From assembly GCA_009843525.1 (NCBI GenBank), contig VYDH01000031.1, forward strand, positions 36,870 to 100,869: DNA of 64,000 bases. The letters run 5' to 3'. The notes beneath the pieces were generated by a model. That model made no database searches and was not told where the DNA came from. It saw only the letters and a list, made by a program, of their open reading frames with translations. Shown here one piece after another: positions 8,386 to 16,988 of the stretch (positions within the stretch are counted from its first letter, which is position 1; every line of letters starts with the position of its first letter). This stretch comes from Acidimicrobiales bacterium. GTDB taxonomy: Bacteria; Actinomycetota; Acidimicrobiia; Acidimicrobiales; Poriferisodalaceae. Both the position numbers and the translations under genes were made by a program.

Positions 8386-9534
8386 TCAGCGTGCAGGCGG
8401 TGCGTAGATCAGGCCGCCGTCGAGCCAGCCTGCGTTGGCGGAACCCTCGCGCGTCAATCCCACGGGATTCAGGTGACGAGAGTAGATCTCGTCGTAGTTC
8501 CCGACTTGGCTGATCACCTGGTAGAAGGCGTCGGCCGACAGGCCCATGGCCGACTGCAGCTCGCCGTCGCCGCCGAGCAGCCGGACCGCCTCGGCGTCGA
8601 GCGAGCCGCCCGACAGCATCGAGTCGACGTTGCTTGAGGTGATGCCCTTCTCATCGGCGATGATCGTGGCGTACACGGTCCAGTTGACCACATCGGCGAA
8701 GCGCGACTGATTCTGGCCGTAGGTCGGTCCCAGCGGCTCCTTGGAGATCGGCGTCGGCGGGAAGATCACCCACTCCTCGCCGTCGGGCTGCTGGTTGGCC
8801 TTGCGGCCGACCAAGGCCGAACCGTCAGTGGTCACGATGTTGCACGCACCCTCGATGAAGTTGGTCGTGACGATGTCGAAATCCTCGAACGTATTCAGCT
8901 GGATCGACACGCCAGCCGCGTCGGCCGCATCGGCGATGTTCTGCTCGGTCGTGGTGCCGGAGTTGGTGCACACGATTGCGCCGCCGATGTCGGCAACGGT
9001 CGAGCTGCTGCTGAAGCCGTCGCTCGCACGGGCCATCAGCTGCTGGCCGTCGTAGTAGGTAGTGGGACCGAAGTCCATGCCGACTTCGGTATCACGCCCC
9101 TGAGTCCAGGTGGTGTTGCGCATCAGCACATCGACTGCGCCGGTCTGCACTGCCGTGAACCGCTCAGCAGCAGTCAGCGGTGTGAACTCCACCGCTTCGG
9201 CGTCACCGAAGATGGCGGCGGCAACTGCACGGCAGTAGTCGGCGTCGAAGCCGGTCTGCGAGCCGTCAGGCTGCGTCTCGGAGAATGCCACGGCCGCGCC
9301 GGACACGCCGCACTTGAGCTCGCCGCGGGCAAGGACGGTGCCCAGCAGGTCGTCGCCGGCCTGCGTCAGTTCGACCTCGGTGGCATCTGTCGCTTCCGCT
9401 TCCGCTTCCGCCTCCGTCGTCGCTGCCGGCTCGTCGGCGACATCCTCATCGCCGTCGTCGCTGCCGCATGCTGCGCCGAGCAGCGCCAGTGCCACGAGCA
9501 CACCGCCGAGGCGATACGCGATTCGTCTGTTCAT
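8386..9534 (-). CDS. aapJ: Polar amino-acid ABC transporter, substrate-binding lipoprotein
   Basis: A 382-residue extracytoplasmic binding protein of family 3 (AapJ/BztA-like). The signal peptide runs from MNRRIAYRLG through a hydrophobic core to the lipobox LGAAC (Cys23), so it is probably membrane-anchored. An acidic Asp/Glu/Ala linker (about 25-55) leads into the SBP domain beginning near LARGELKCGVSG, followed by GFDADYCRAVAAAIFG and RFTAVQTGAVDVLMRNTTWT. The latter motifs are typical of general L-amino-acid binding proteins. Start ATG 9534 has GGAGGG upstream. It leads the aapJQMP set but is separated from aapQ by two hairpins. Confidence 0.93.
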   Translation of the reverse strand: MNRRIAYRLGGVLVALALLGAACGSDDGDEDVADEPAATTEAEAEAEATDATEVELTQAGDDLLGTVLARGELKCGVSGAAVAFSETQPDGSQTGFDADYCRAVAAAIFGDAEAVEFTPLTAAERFTAVQTGAVDVLMRNTTWTQGRDTEVGMDFGPTTYYDGQQLMARASDGFSSSSTVADIGGAIVCTNSGTTTEQNIADAADAAGVSIQLNTFEDFDIVTTNFIEGACNIVTTDGSALVGRKANQQPDGEEWVIFPPTPISKEPLGPTYGQNQSRFADVVNWTVYATIIADEKGITSSNVDSMLSGGSLDAEAVRLLGGDGELQSAMGLSADAFYQVISQVGNYDEIYSRHLNPVGLTREGSANAGWLDGGLIYAPPAR

Positions 9535-9636
9535 CGGGTTCTTCCCTCCATTTGGAATACATGAGAAGCAGGCAGCACGGGCGTGACTTCGGCCGTGATC
9601 ACGCCTGCTCGCAGAGTGAGGCTAGTTGCCGCCGCT

Positions 9637-9687
9637 CGCGGTCTCGGTGTTTCATTGCTGCTGTAACAGAAACGTAGTGAGACCGCG
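9637..9687. repeat. Nested 51-bp dyad element between aapJ and cysQ
   Basis: Outer arms CGCGGTCTC (9637-9645) and GAGACCGCG (9679-9687) are perfect complements. Inside them GTTTC (9649-9653) and GAAAC (9669-9673) also pair, leaving a 15-base centre. It lies in the 171-base divergent promoter region. It could be an operator or, if transcribed toward aapJ, a leader hairpin. GTAAC and GAAAC words recall GlnR half-sites, but the spacing does not match the usual box. Confidence 0.65.
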
Positions 9688-9705
9688 AACGGGCACACTT
9701 GACCG

Positions 9706-10473
9706 ATGGCCCGACCCGACGACCATGCGCTGGCCGCAAGCGTGGCCACCGAGACCGGAGTTCTGCTGGTGGAGACCCGTGAACGGCTCTTCGCGGCGGG
9801 CGCCGGCACCTGGGTGGTCCGTGACACGGGTGATTCCGAGGCCCACCGGCACATCGTGAGCCGGCTCGCCGAAGCCAGACCTGCCGACGCCGTCCTGTCC
9901 GAGGAAGGGCGCGACGATCCCGCCCGGCTGTCCGCGGACCGGGTCTGGATCGTGGACCCGCTGGACGGCACCCGCGAATTCTCCGAGCCAGGCCGCTCGG
10001 ACTGGGCGGTACACGTCGCGCTCGTCGAGAACGGCGTGCCCACTGCGGGGGCCGTGGCGCTGCCCGCCGTCGGCCGGACGCTGTGCACCGAGCCCGAGCC
10101 GTCCCTGCCCGAGCCCCACCACGGCCGTCCCCGTCTCGTCGTCAGCCGGTCGCGCCCACCTGCGGCCGCCGTCATCATTGCGCAAGCCCTCGACGCCGAG
10201 CTCATGACGCTGGGCTCGGCCGGCGCCAAGGCCATGGCTGTCGTGATGGGAATGGCCGACATCTACGCCCATTCGGGAGGCCAATTCGAATGGGACAACT
10301 GCGCACCTGTGGCTGTGGCGCGAGCGGCCGGCCTGCACGCGAGCCGCTGCGACGGATCGGAACTGGAGTACAACTTCGCCGACCCGTGGCTCCCCGATCT
10401 GCTCATCTGCCGCCCCGAGTACGCAGATGATGCACTGGAGGCGCTGCGGCAGGCGATAGAGGGCGAAGCCTGA
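9706..10473 (+). CDS. cysQ: 3'(2'),5'-bisphosphate nucleotidase / inositol monophosphatase family
   Basis: A 255-residue Mg-dependent phosphatase of the FIG/IMPase superfamily, closest by eye to CysQ, which hydrolyses PAP to AMP in sulfate assimilation. Metal-binding motifs are SEEGRD (Glu66/67), WIVDPLDGTREF (Asp84, Asp87) and the C-terminal EWDNCAP near residue 195. GSAGAKAMAV precedes the last motif. It is divergent from aapJ and followed 34 bases later by an enoyl-CoA hydratase gene. An inositol-phosphate or histidinol-phosphate substrate cannot be excluded from sequence alone. Confidence 0.85.
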   Translation: MARPDDHALAASVATETGVLLVETRERLFAAGAGTWVVRDTGDSEAHRHIVSRLAEARPADAVLSEEGRDDPARLSADRVWIVDPLDGTREFSEPGRSDWAVHVALVENGVPTAGAVALPAVGRTLCTEPEPSLPEPHHGRPRLVVSRSRPPAAAVIIAQALDAELMTLGSAGAKAMAVVMGMADIYAHSGGQFEWDNCAPVAVARAAGLHASRCDGSELEYNFADPWLPDLLICRPEYADDALEALRQAIEGEA

Positions 10474-10507
10474 GCTTGGTCGTCGACGTGCATTCGAGGA
10501 GGGACAC

Positions 10508-11329
10508 ATGGATCTGAAGGCAACGAAATACTCGGTCGAGGGTCCGGTCGCGACGCTGACGCTGTCGCGCCCGCATCGCCGCAACGCGTGGACCGGCCGG
10601 ATGCATACTGAGCTGCGCTGGATGCTGGAACAAGCCGAGCGAGACCCGAAGGTCCGCGTGGTGGTGATTACCGGCGAGGGTCGCGACTTCTGTGTCGGCG
10701 CCGACACCCAGGCACTGGAGGGTCACGGCGAGCGCGGCGGCTACGACTCGGGCACTGGAGCCGATCTGGCGATGCCCGGCTATGGCGTGGCACCCGAGTT
10801 CGATCAGAACTTCGCGTTCATGATGGCGCTGGAGACGGTGACGATCGCGGCGGTGAACGGAGCAGCAGCTGGCGCTGGGCTCGTGCTGGCCTGCTATTGC
10901 GACCTGCGGTTCGCGGCGCCTGATGCCAAGCTCACCGCCGCCCACGGGCCGCTGGGGCTGCCCGCAGAGTTCGGTCTCTCATGGGTGCTCCCCCGTCTCG
11001 TCGGCATCACGCGGTCCAACGACCTGCTGCTGTCGAGCCGCAAGTTCCTGGCCGCCGACACCGACGGCTGGGGCCTGTTCAACGAGATCGTCGAGGCGTC
11101 CGAGCTCATGGATCGCGTGTACGAGTACGCGTATGACATGGCCGCCCGGGTCGCGCCCAGCTCGCTGGCCACGACAAAGCGGCAGATCTACCTGGACCAG
11201 CACCGGGACGTGGGCACCGCCGTCTCCGAATCGGATCGGCTGCTCAACGAGATGATCCCCAGCCCGGACTACCTCGAAGGCGTCCGGGCACTGACCGAGC
11301 GGCGGCTGCCCGACTGGCCTGAACGCTGA
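10508..11329 (+). CDS. Enoyl-CoA hydratase/isomerase family protein
   Basis: A 273-residue crotonase-fold enzyme expected to hydrate or isomerise an acyl-CoA. Oxyanion-hole segments are GEGRDFCVGADTQ (about 55-67) and NGAAAGAGLVLA (about 118-129). The active-site region GPLGLPAEFGLSWVLPR carries a Glu in the position usual for hydratases. ATG 10508 has GAGGAGGGAC immediately upstream, a strong Shine-Dalgarno. It converges with the PEP-utilizing protein gene. Substrate is not predictable. Confidence 0.9.
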   Translation: MDLKATKYSVEGPVATLTLSRPHRRNAWTGRMHTELRWMLEQAERDPKVRVVVITGEGRDFCVGADTQALEGHGERGGYDSGTGADLAMPGYGVAPEFDQNFAFMMALETVTIAAVNGAAAGAGLVLACYCDLRFAAPDAKLTAAHGPLGLPAEFGLSWVLPRLVGITRSNDLLLSSRKFLAADTDGWGLFNEIVEASELMDRVYEYAYDMAARVAPSSLATTKRQIYLDQHRDVGTAVSESDRLLNEMIPSPDYLEGVRALTERRLPDWPER

Positions 11330-11362
11330 GCGACTACAGCTCCGGCGCAGCGACGCCGCGCG

Positions 11363-13162
11363 TCACAGCTCCAGCACGGTGATCATGCCGGTGTCGCCAT
11401 TCACTTCGATGAGGGCGCCATCGGGGATGCGTCCTGTCGCCCCGGTTGCCGAGATGACACACGGCAGTCCGAGTTCGCGGCTCACGATCACCGAATGGCT
11501 GAGCGCTGCGCCGACGTCGACGACGACCGCGCCCGCGCTGACGAACAACGGCGTCCACGATGGATCGGTGAGCGGCGCCACGAGCACATCGCCGGGCGAC
11601 AGCGCGGTCGGGTCGCTGCTGTCGAGCACCACTCGGGCCCGCCCGCGGGCGATGCCCGGGCAGCCCGGCAAGCCCGCGAGCGTCTCGCCCGCCGAGAGCT
11701 GCGGCAGCTCGGATGCACCCCGGCGAGGCCACTCTGACATCGGCGGCGGGTCGCCCACGATGACGAACGGCTCTTGACGCGACGCGGCATCGTCCCACTG
11801 GGCCTGACGCTCCGCGATGACCTCTGCCCAGCCGGTTGGGTCGTCGAGCATCTCGTGGATCTCGGACAGCCGCAGCATGCCGAACTCGGTCTGCCCGCTG
11901 AACTGCCCACGCTCGACGAGCCGCTCGCCGACCACCCGTGAGGCGATGCGGCACTCGTTCACAAAACGCACGCAGTTGGTCTTGGTGCGCTCACGCCCCG
12001 GCAGGTACACCGCTGCCGCACCGAGGGCCAGGTTGAACTGCATCTGGGTGTCGGCGTCGGCCTCGAGCAACGCGGAGATCTCTGCTGCCAGCGCCTCTCG
12101 CTGGGCAGCCAGCTCGGCCCGCCGCCGCGCGGGCTCGGCATCGGCAGGCGCCAAGCGCATGCGGTCGATGGCCGCCAGCGCAATGTCGGGGTCGGTCTCC
12201 CAGGTGGGGCAGCTCATCTCCCACTCATTCGGCCCCCGCGAGCCGAACTCATACGCGAACGAGTCGAAGGCATCGTTGAAGGCCGCAGCGTCGCCTGACG
12301 GTTCCGCGGCACCGGCCGCTGCCAAGCGCTCGGCCAATCCCGCGGGACCCTCGTCGAACAGCGCGCCTAGCGCGCTCGACGCGGCAACCTGGCGCCCGAG
12401 CTGCCACATCGCATCGGACGGCGCAGCGGATGCCACATCCCCGAAGCCGGCCACCAGCTTGAGGGTGTCCTCTGGCCGGCCCAGCGCCGTGCACACCTGC
12501 TCGAGCACGCCCAACGGCACCGCCGCCAGGAACGACACCTTCAGGTGACGTGCGAACAGCAGCCGGAAGCCGTCGCCGTCGCCGTAGCCCGACTCGAGGA
12601 AGTCGCTGATCCAATCGATGATCTCGTGATCGCCCATCTGGGTGAAATCAGGCCGCTGGGCACGCAGCTCGGCGATGTTCTGCTCGTCTTCGTGCACCTC
12701 GGGCAATGCCGGCGCCGCGAACAGCATCAGGAAGGTTTCGCCGATCCGCTGCTCGGCGTCGGGGCTGGCGTCGTCGGGATGCGGTTCGTACGGCGGAATG
12801 CCCGGCTGCTCCCCGAAGAAGGTCCGATCAACGGTGTCGACATCGATTCCCGGTGCGCGAGCACCGAAGACGCGCCCCACCGCGGCGTTCAGGTACGTGT
12901 AGCCGCCGAAGACGCCCAAGAAGACGCAGTTGTCGGGATCGAACTCGTCGTAGTCGAACGCGCCCATCTCCACATACGCATCGCGGAATCCCCACTCGGA
13001 CATGCGAATGCCGTCGTCGTTCTGGAACGCGAAGTCGAAGGTGCTCATCCTCACCGGATCGGGGAACACCTCGCCCACGTTGGCGCGCGTCCAGATGGGA
13101 TAGCGCTCCGAAGGCTTGGTGCCGACGAAGTAGCCGCCGCTCCGGTCTGTCAGATCCGCCAT
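11363..13162 (-). CDS. PEP-utilizing enzyme mobile (phosphohistidine) domain protein
   Basis: A 599-residue protein whose C-terminal ~90 residues are a PEP-utilizing 'mobile' domain: PGCPGIARGRARVV, GDVLVAPLTDPSWTPLF, and the swivelling-His segment GAALSHSVIVSRELGLPCV, then IEVNGDTGMI. The N-terminal ~500 residues are helical, acidic and resemble the non-catalytic middle part of phenylphosphate-synthase / rifampicin-phosphotransferase relatives. I find no ATP-grasp or PEP-binding domain in it or next to it, so its phosphoryl donor partner is not evident. Start ATG 13162 has GGGAGGAAAC just upstream. Function is unassigned. Confidence 0.82.
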   Translation of the reverse strand: MADLTDRSGGYFVGTKPSERYPIWTRANVGEVFPDPVRMSTFDFAFQNDDGIRMSEWGFRDAYVEMGAFDYDEFDPDNCVFLGVFGGYTYLNAAVGRVFGARAPGIDVDTVDRTFFGEQPGIPPYEPHPDDASPDAEQRIGETFLMLFAAPALPEVHEDEQNIAELRAQRPDFTQMGDHEIIDWISDFLESGYGDGDGFRLLFARHLKVSFLAAVPLGVLEQVCTALGRPEDTLKLVAGFGDVASAAPSDAMWQLGRQVAASSALGALFDEGPAGLAERLAAAGAAEPSGDAAAFNDAFDSFAYEFGSRGPNEWEMSCPTWETDPDIALAAIDRMRLAPADAEPARRRAELAAQREALAAEISALLEADADTQMQFNLALGAAAVYLPGRERTKTNCVRFVNECRIASRVVGERLVERGQFSGQTEFGMLRLSEIHEMLDDPTGWAEVIAERQAQWDDAASRQEPFVIVGDPPPMSEWPRRGASELPQLSAGETLAGLPGCPGIARGRARVVLDSSDPTALSPGDVLVAPLTDPSWTPLFVSAGAVVVDVGAALSHSVIVSRELGLPCVISATGATGRIPDGALIEVNGDTGMITVLEL

Positions 13163-13298
13163 GTTTCCTCCCGACGGTGCCGAACGTGAAAGAACAGCGG
13201 GCCGGGCAGCCGCCTCCCCCTCATGGCGTCTGCCCGGCCAGGCCGTGGTGCGATGCTAGACCGTCACGCACACGTTGCGACCAACCGGGAGGCGGCCG

Positions 13299-14318
13299 AT
13301 GCCGGTCACCATCGAGCACTATCGAGATCTCGGCGAGTTCGACTATGGCGCCTGCGACCAAGTGTCGCCGCTGATCCGGCGCGTCATCTGCAAGAACCCG
13401 ACGCCGTTTACCTACCGCGGCACCGGCACCTACATCATCGGGCGCGGCGAGGTCGCCGTGATCGACGCAGGCCCACCGCTCGCGAGCCATCTCGACGACG
13501 TCCTTGCGGCACTCGAGCCCGGCGAGACGGTCGGTGCTGCTCTCGTGACGCATACCCACAGCGATCACTCGCCCCTCACGGGTGATCTGGTCGCCGCCAC
13601 CGGCGCCCTCAGCTACGGCTACGGCCCGCACGCCAGCGTGTGGAAGCTCGATCCCGACGATCGTGTCGACTTCTCCGGCTACATCAGCGCGCAGGAGCAG
13701 GAGAAGTACCAGGCCGAGTTCGACGAACTGCCCGAGGAACTGAAGCGGGAAGGCGCCGATACCGGGTTCGTCCCCGATGTCGCGCTGGTCGACGGCGACA
13801 TCGTGGCCGGTGACGGCTGGACACTGCGTGCGGTGCACACGCCGGGTCACTGCTCGAACCACCTGTGCTACGAGCTGCTCGAGGAGAACTCGCTCTTCTC
13901 GGGCGACCACGTCATGGGCTGGGCAACGAGCGTCGTGGGGCCTCCCGACGGCTCCATGCAGGACTACCTCGACTCGCTGGCGAAGCTGCTCGAATTCGAC
14001 CACGAGCGGTACTGGCCGACCCACGGCCCTCCGATTCCCGAACCCACGGCATACGTGCGCTCGTTCATCGCGCACCGCAGCGACCGCGAGCAGCAGATCA
14101 TCGAGCACCTCCGGCCGGGACCGTGCCGCATCGCGGACTTCGTGCCGAAGATGTACGAGGCCTACGACAAGCGGCTGTGGTATCCCGCGGCGAGCTCGGT
14201 CTACGCGCACATGCTCCATCTCGTCGAGAGCGGTCGCGCCCGGGTGCTCGATGCAGACGGTAGCGATGGGGGCGAACCCAAGCTCACCTCGATCTACGAG
14301 CTGACCGACGCTGCTTGA
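13299..14318 (+). CDS. Metallo-beta-lactamase-fold hydrolase (LACTB2-like)
   Basis: A 339-residue MBL-fold enzyme. The dinuclear metal motif HTHSDH is at 85-90, a second ligand is in VHTPGHCSNHLCY near 170, and FSGDHVMGW supplies the bridging Asp. The C-terminal ~90 residues (from FIAHRSDREQQII) form the winged-helix tail typical of LACTB2 / endoribonuclease-like MBL proteins. Start ATG 13299 is chosen over TTG 13275 because GGGAGG (13287-13292) lies six bases upstream. NucS follows after 3 bases, so the two are probably co-transcribed. It may be a nuclease or a thioesterase-type hydrolase. Confidence 0.88.
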   Translation: MPVTIEHYRDLGEFDYGACDQVSPLIRRVICKNPTPFTYRGTGTYIIGRGEVAVIDAGPPLASHLDDVLAALEPGETVGAALVTHTHSDHSPLTGDLVAATGALSYGYGPHASVWKLDPDDRVDFSGYISAQEQEKYQAEFDELPEELKREGADTGFVPDVALVDGDIVAGDGWTLRAVHTPGHCSNHLCYELLEENSLFSGDHVMGWATSVVGPPDGSMQDYLDSLAKLLEFDHERYWPTHGPPIPEPTAYVRSFIAHRSDREQQIIEHLRPGPCRIADFVPKMYEAYDKRLWYPAASSVYAHMLHLVESGRARVLDADGSDGGEPKLTSIYELTDAA

Positions 14319-14321
14319 GCT

Positions 14322-14981
14322 GTGCGCCTCGTCATCGCACGCTGCACGGTCGACTACTCGGGACGGCTTGACGCGCACCTGCCCGAGGCCGTCCGACTGA
14401 TCATGGTGAAGGCCGACGGATGCGTGGCCATTCATGCCGACGGTGGTGCCTACAAGCCGCTGAACTGGATGAATGCACCCAACCGGCTCGTCTGCGAACC
14501 CGATCTGTGGCGCGTCACGAACGACAAGGGCGAGCGTCTCGAGATCCGCCTCGCCGAGGTGATCAGCGACACCGCCCATGACATGGGCATCGATCCCGGC
14601 CTCGAGCGGGACGGCGTCGAAGCCCATCTGCAAGAACTGGTGGCCGCGCATCCCGAGACGCTGGCCGACGGCGCGGAGCTGGTGCGGCGCGAGTATCCGA
14701 CCGACATCGGTCCCGTGGATCTGCTGTGCCGCGGCCGCGACGGCGCGACGCTGGCCGTGGAGATCAAGCGGCGGGGCGAGATCGACGGGGTCGAGCAGCT
14801 GTGCCGCTATCTCGAGTACCTGAACCGGGATGCCCGCTTGGCGCCCGTGAGCGGCGTCTTCGCCGCGCAGGAGATCAAGCCCCAAGCGCGTGTGCTCGCG
14901 GCCGATCGGGGCATCCGCTGTGTCGTGCTCGACTACGACGAGCTGCGCGGCATCACCAGCGACACTCTCAAGCTGTTCTAG
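14322..14981 (+). CDS. nucS: Mismatch-specific endonuclease NucS
   Basis: A 219-residue NucS (EndoMS) protein, the non-canonical mismatch-repair nuclease of Actinobacteria and Archaea that replaces MutS/MutL. The N-terminal DNA-binding/dimerisation domain begins [16 protein letters not shown] with WMNAPNRLV. The C-terminal RecB-like nuclease contains [24 protein letters not shown] and QLCRYLEYL, carrying the Asp, Glu-x-Lys and Gln active-site residues. It ends ITSDTLKLF, a tail like the beta-clamp-interacting C-terminus of the family. GTG start 14322, three bases after the MBL-hydrolase stop. Confidence 0.95.
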   Translation: MRLVIARCTVDYSGRLDAHLPEAVRLIMVKADGCVAIHADGGAYKPLNWMNAPNRLVCEPDLWRVTNDKGERLEIRLAEVISDTAHDMGIDPGLERDGVEAHLQELVAAHPETLADGAELVRREYPTDIGPVDLLCRGRDGATLAVEIKRRGEIDGVEQLCRYLEYLNRDARLAPVSGVFAAQEIKPQARVLAADRGIRCVVLDYDELRGITSDTLKLF

Positions 14982-14993
14982 CGCTGTCGCAGA

Positions 14994-15875
14994 TCAGTCG
15001 TAGGTGCACAGGCCGTTGTCGATGACCACGCGCTGCTCGTCGGTGCCCTTCTGGGCGACTGTGCGGTAGATCGCACGGCCCTCGCCGTCATCCCACACCT
15101 GGATGGTCAGCTCGTCACCGGGAAACACCGGTGCAGAGAACCGCGAGTCCATTGACCGGAAGCGGGCGGGATCGCCCTCGCACAGTGTGTGCAGCAGCGC
15201 CCTGCCGGTGAAGCCATAGGTGCACAGGCCGTGCAGGATCGGCTTGGGGAAGCCTGCGAGCTCGGTCGCGAACCACGGGTCGCTGTGCAGCGGGTTGTAG
15301 TCGCCGCTCAGCCGGTAGGTGAGGGCCTGATCGGGGCGGGTCTGGTACGAGATCTCGTAGTCGGGGTCGCGGTCGGGCGCGCTGACCAGCGGCGCAGTGC
15401 TGCCCGCCTCGCCCCCGAAACCGCCTGAGCCGCGGATCACCACCGAGCTCCGAAGCTCGAAGATGACGTCGCCGGAATCAGGATCGACCGCGCTGGCCTC
15501 GGTGTCGATGATGGCGTTGCGGCCCTCGCCCTTGTCCCACATACCAGCGATGCGATCGGTGATCTCGACGGATCCCTCGGTCGGGATCGGCTGATGCACG
15601 GTGATCCCTTGACTGCCGTGCAGCAGCTTGCCCCAGTCGAGATCACCGGCATTGGCCATGGCACCGCCGGCGCCGAATCCGATGACGACGCCCTGGGTCG
15701 GGAACGCCTGATGGGCGATGTCCTTGGAGTTGTGGGTGGTGAACTCCAGCTCGGATCCGAACGGATCCTCCGCGCCGGCGCCGATGCCGACGGCATACAG
15801 CAGCGAATCGCGGAAAGTCCACGACCGCTTGGTCGGTGTGCCGGTGGCGCCGACTGCTTCCGGATTGAGTCCCAT
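14994..15875 (-). CDS. MaoC-type double-hotdog (R)-enoyl-CoA hydratase
   Basis: A 293-residue enoyl-CoA hydratase 2-like protein similar to the hydratase-2 domain of peroxisomal MFE-2. The N-terminal hotdog starts with FRDSLLYAVGIGAGAEDP. The C-terminal hotdog holds the catalytic hydratase-2 signature YRLSGDYNPLHSDP, followed by ILHGLCTYGF. Expected reaction: trans-2-enoyl-CoA to (R)-3-hydroxyacyl-CoA. A Shine-Dalgarno (AGAGG) precedes ATG 15875. It follows the SDR gene on the same strand, 52 bases apart. The SDR resembles the dehydrogenase half of MFE-2, so the pair may perform consecutive beta-oxidation steps. Confidence 0.92.
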   Translation of the reverse strand: MGLNPEAVGATGTPTKRSWTFRDSLLYAVGIGAGAEDPFGSELEFTTHNSKDIAHQAFPTQGVVIGFGAGGAMANAGDLDWGKLLHGSQGITVHQPIPTEGSVEITDRIAGMWDKGEGRNAIIDTEASAVDPDSGDVIFELRSSVVIRGSGGFGGEAGSTAPLVSAPDRDPDYEISYQTRPDQALTYRLSGDYNPLHSDPWFATELAGFPKPILHGLCTYGFTGRALLHTLCEGDPARFRSMDSRFSAPVFPGDELTIQVWDDGEGRAIYRTVAQKGTDEQRVVIDNGLCTYD

Positions 15876-15927
15876 GATTGATGGCCTCTCTTGTTCTTGT
15901 GGTGTGCGGGTTCTTGGAGCGTACGGT

Positions 15928-16845
15928 TCAGTCGGCCACGCCGCCGTCGGCCGGCGCGCCGCTCATGCCGCTGTTGAGGCGGGCATCGCGCACGAGCTGT
16001 CGGGCTGCATCGCCGATCTTCGTCGGGTCGTCGATGGCGTCGATGGTGGGGCCGCGCTCCCAGCCCTCGGCAATCGCCAGCATGCGTCCGGAGGCCTCGA
16101 ATACACGGCCGGACACGCCGGCTGCTTCTTCCGAGCACAGCCAGGTGACAATCGGCGCGATATAGCGGGGGTGCATCATGGCCTGGTCTTCCTCGGAGGC
16201 TTCGCCCATGCCCAGGTCCTCGGTCATGCGCGTGAGCGCGCCCGGCGCCACTGCGTTCACCCGCACGCCATAGCGCGCCAGTTCACGCGCGGCGATGATC
16301 GTGAACGCCGCAATGCCCATCTTCGCGGCGCCGTAGTTGGTCTGGCCCGGATTGCCGTAGATGCCTGACACCGATGTCGTGTTCACGATCGATGCGTTCA
16401 CCTGCTCGCCGGCCTTCGATTTCTCCCGCCAGTAGGAACTGGCCCAGCGCGCCGGAGCAAACGTGCCCTTGAGGTGAACCTTGATCACCGCATCCCATTC
16501 GGCCTCGGTCATGTTCACCAGCATCCGGTCGCGCAGGATGCCGGCGTTGTTCACGACGCCATGCAGGTCGCCGAAGGTCTCGATGGCCTGATTCACGAGG
16601 CGCTGGGCGCCTTCCCAGTCGGAGACATCGTCGCCGTTCGCCACCGCCTCGCCGCCCATCGCTGCGATCTCGTTGACGACCTCGTCGGCGGGGCCGATGT
16701 CGGCGCCGGTGCCGTCGCGCGCACCGCCCAAGTCGTTGCAGACCACCTTCGCGCCGTGCTCGGCGAGCATCAGGCAGTGCTCACGCCCGATGCCCCGGGC
16801 ACCTCCGGTCACGATGACGACCCGACCTTCGCACAGCTTGCTCAT
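15928..16845 (-). CDS. SDR-family 3-hydroxyacyl-CoA dehydrogenase-like oxidoreductase
   Basis: A 305-residue short-chain dehydrogenase. The NAD(P) motif TGGARGIG is at 13-20, NNAGIL near 100 and the catalytic Tyr-x3-Lys in TNYGAAKMG. The long segment VCNDLGGARDGTGADIGPADEVV after the cofactor site is characteristic of the MFE-2 (R)-3-hydroxyacyl-CoA dehydrogenase group. ATG 16845 is preferred over an upstream 46-residue Arg-rich extension because GGAAGGGA lies 11 bases upstream. It probably forms an operon with the MaoC hydratase. Confidence 0.92.
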   Translation of the reverse strand: MSKLCEGRVVIVTGGARGIGREHCLMLAEHGAKVVCNDLGGARDGTGADIGPADEVVNEIAAMGGEAVANGDDVSDWEGAQRLVNQAIETFGDLHGVVNNAGILRDRMLVNMTEAEWDAVIKVHLKGTFAPARWASSYWREKSKAGEQVNASIVNTTSVSGIYGNPGQTNYGAAKMGIAAFTIIAARELARYGVRVNAVAPGALTRMTEDLGMGEASEEDQAMMHPRYIAPIVTWLCSEEAAGVSGRVFEASGRMLAIAEGWERGPTIDAIDDPTKIGDAARQLVRDARLNSGMSGAPADGGVAD

Positions 16846-16974
16846 GATGTTGTGAATCCCTTCCACTTGCCGACGACGGGCCTTACTCGGCGCCGCCGCA
16901 CAGCCTCGTATGCGGTGATGACGGCTCGGAGTATCGCACGCTCGACGCGCCGCCCGCAGCCCGCAAGTGACCCG

Positions 16975-16980
16975 TACGAT
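16975..16980 (+). promoter_or_regulatory. Putative leaderless -10 element of the vanW-domain gene
   Basis: TACGAT followed by 8 bases and then the GTG at 16989; no Shine-Dalgarno. The same hexamer precedes the TauD/TfdA gene at 34762. Confidence 0.45.
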
Positions 16981-16988
16981 CAACCCTC

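Noticed and set aside
6599..8407. 602-codon plus-strand frame
   Set aside because: Antisense shadow of aapQ; His/Asp/Gln-rich composition typical of such shadows.
9649..9673. Canonical GlnR box
   Set aside because: GTAAC and GAAAC words occur, but not with the usual 6-base spacing, so only the dyad itself is reported.
11343..11358. CGGCG...CGCCG hairpin between convergent genes as a terminator
   Set aside because: The 5-bp stem is too short in this base composition and no T-tract follows.
13221..14885. 554-codon minus-strand frame
   Set aside because: Antisense to the MBL hydrolase and nucS, whose motifs are intact on the plus strand.
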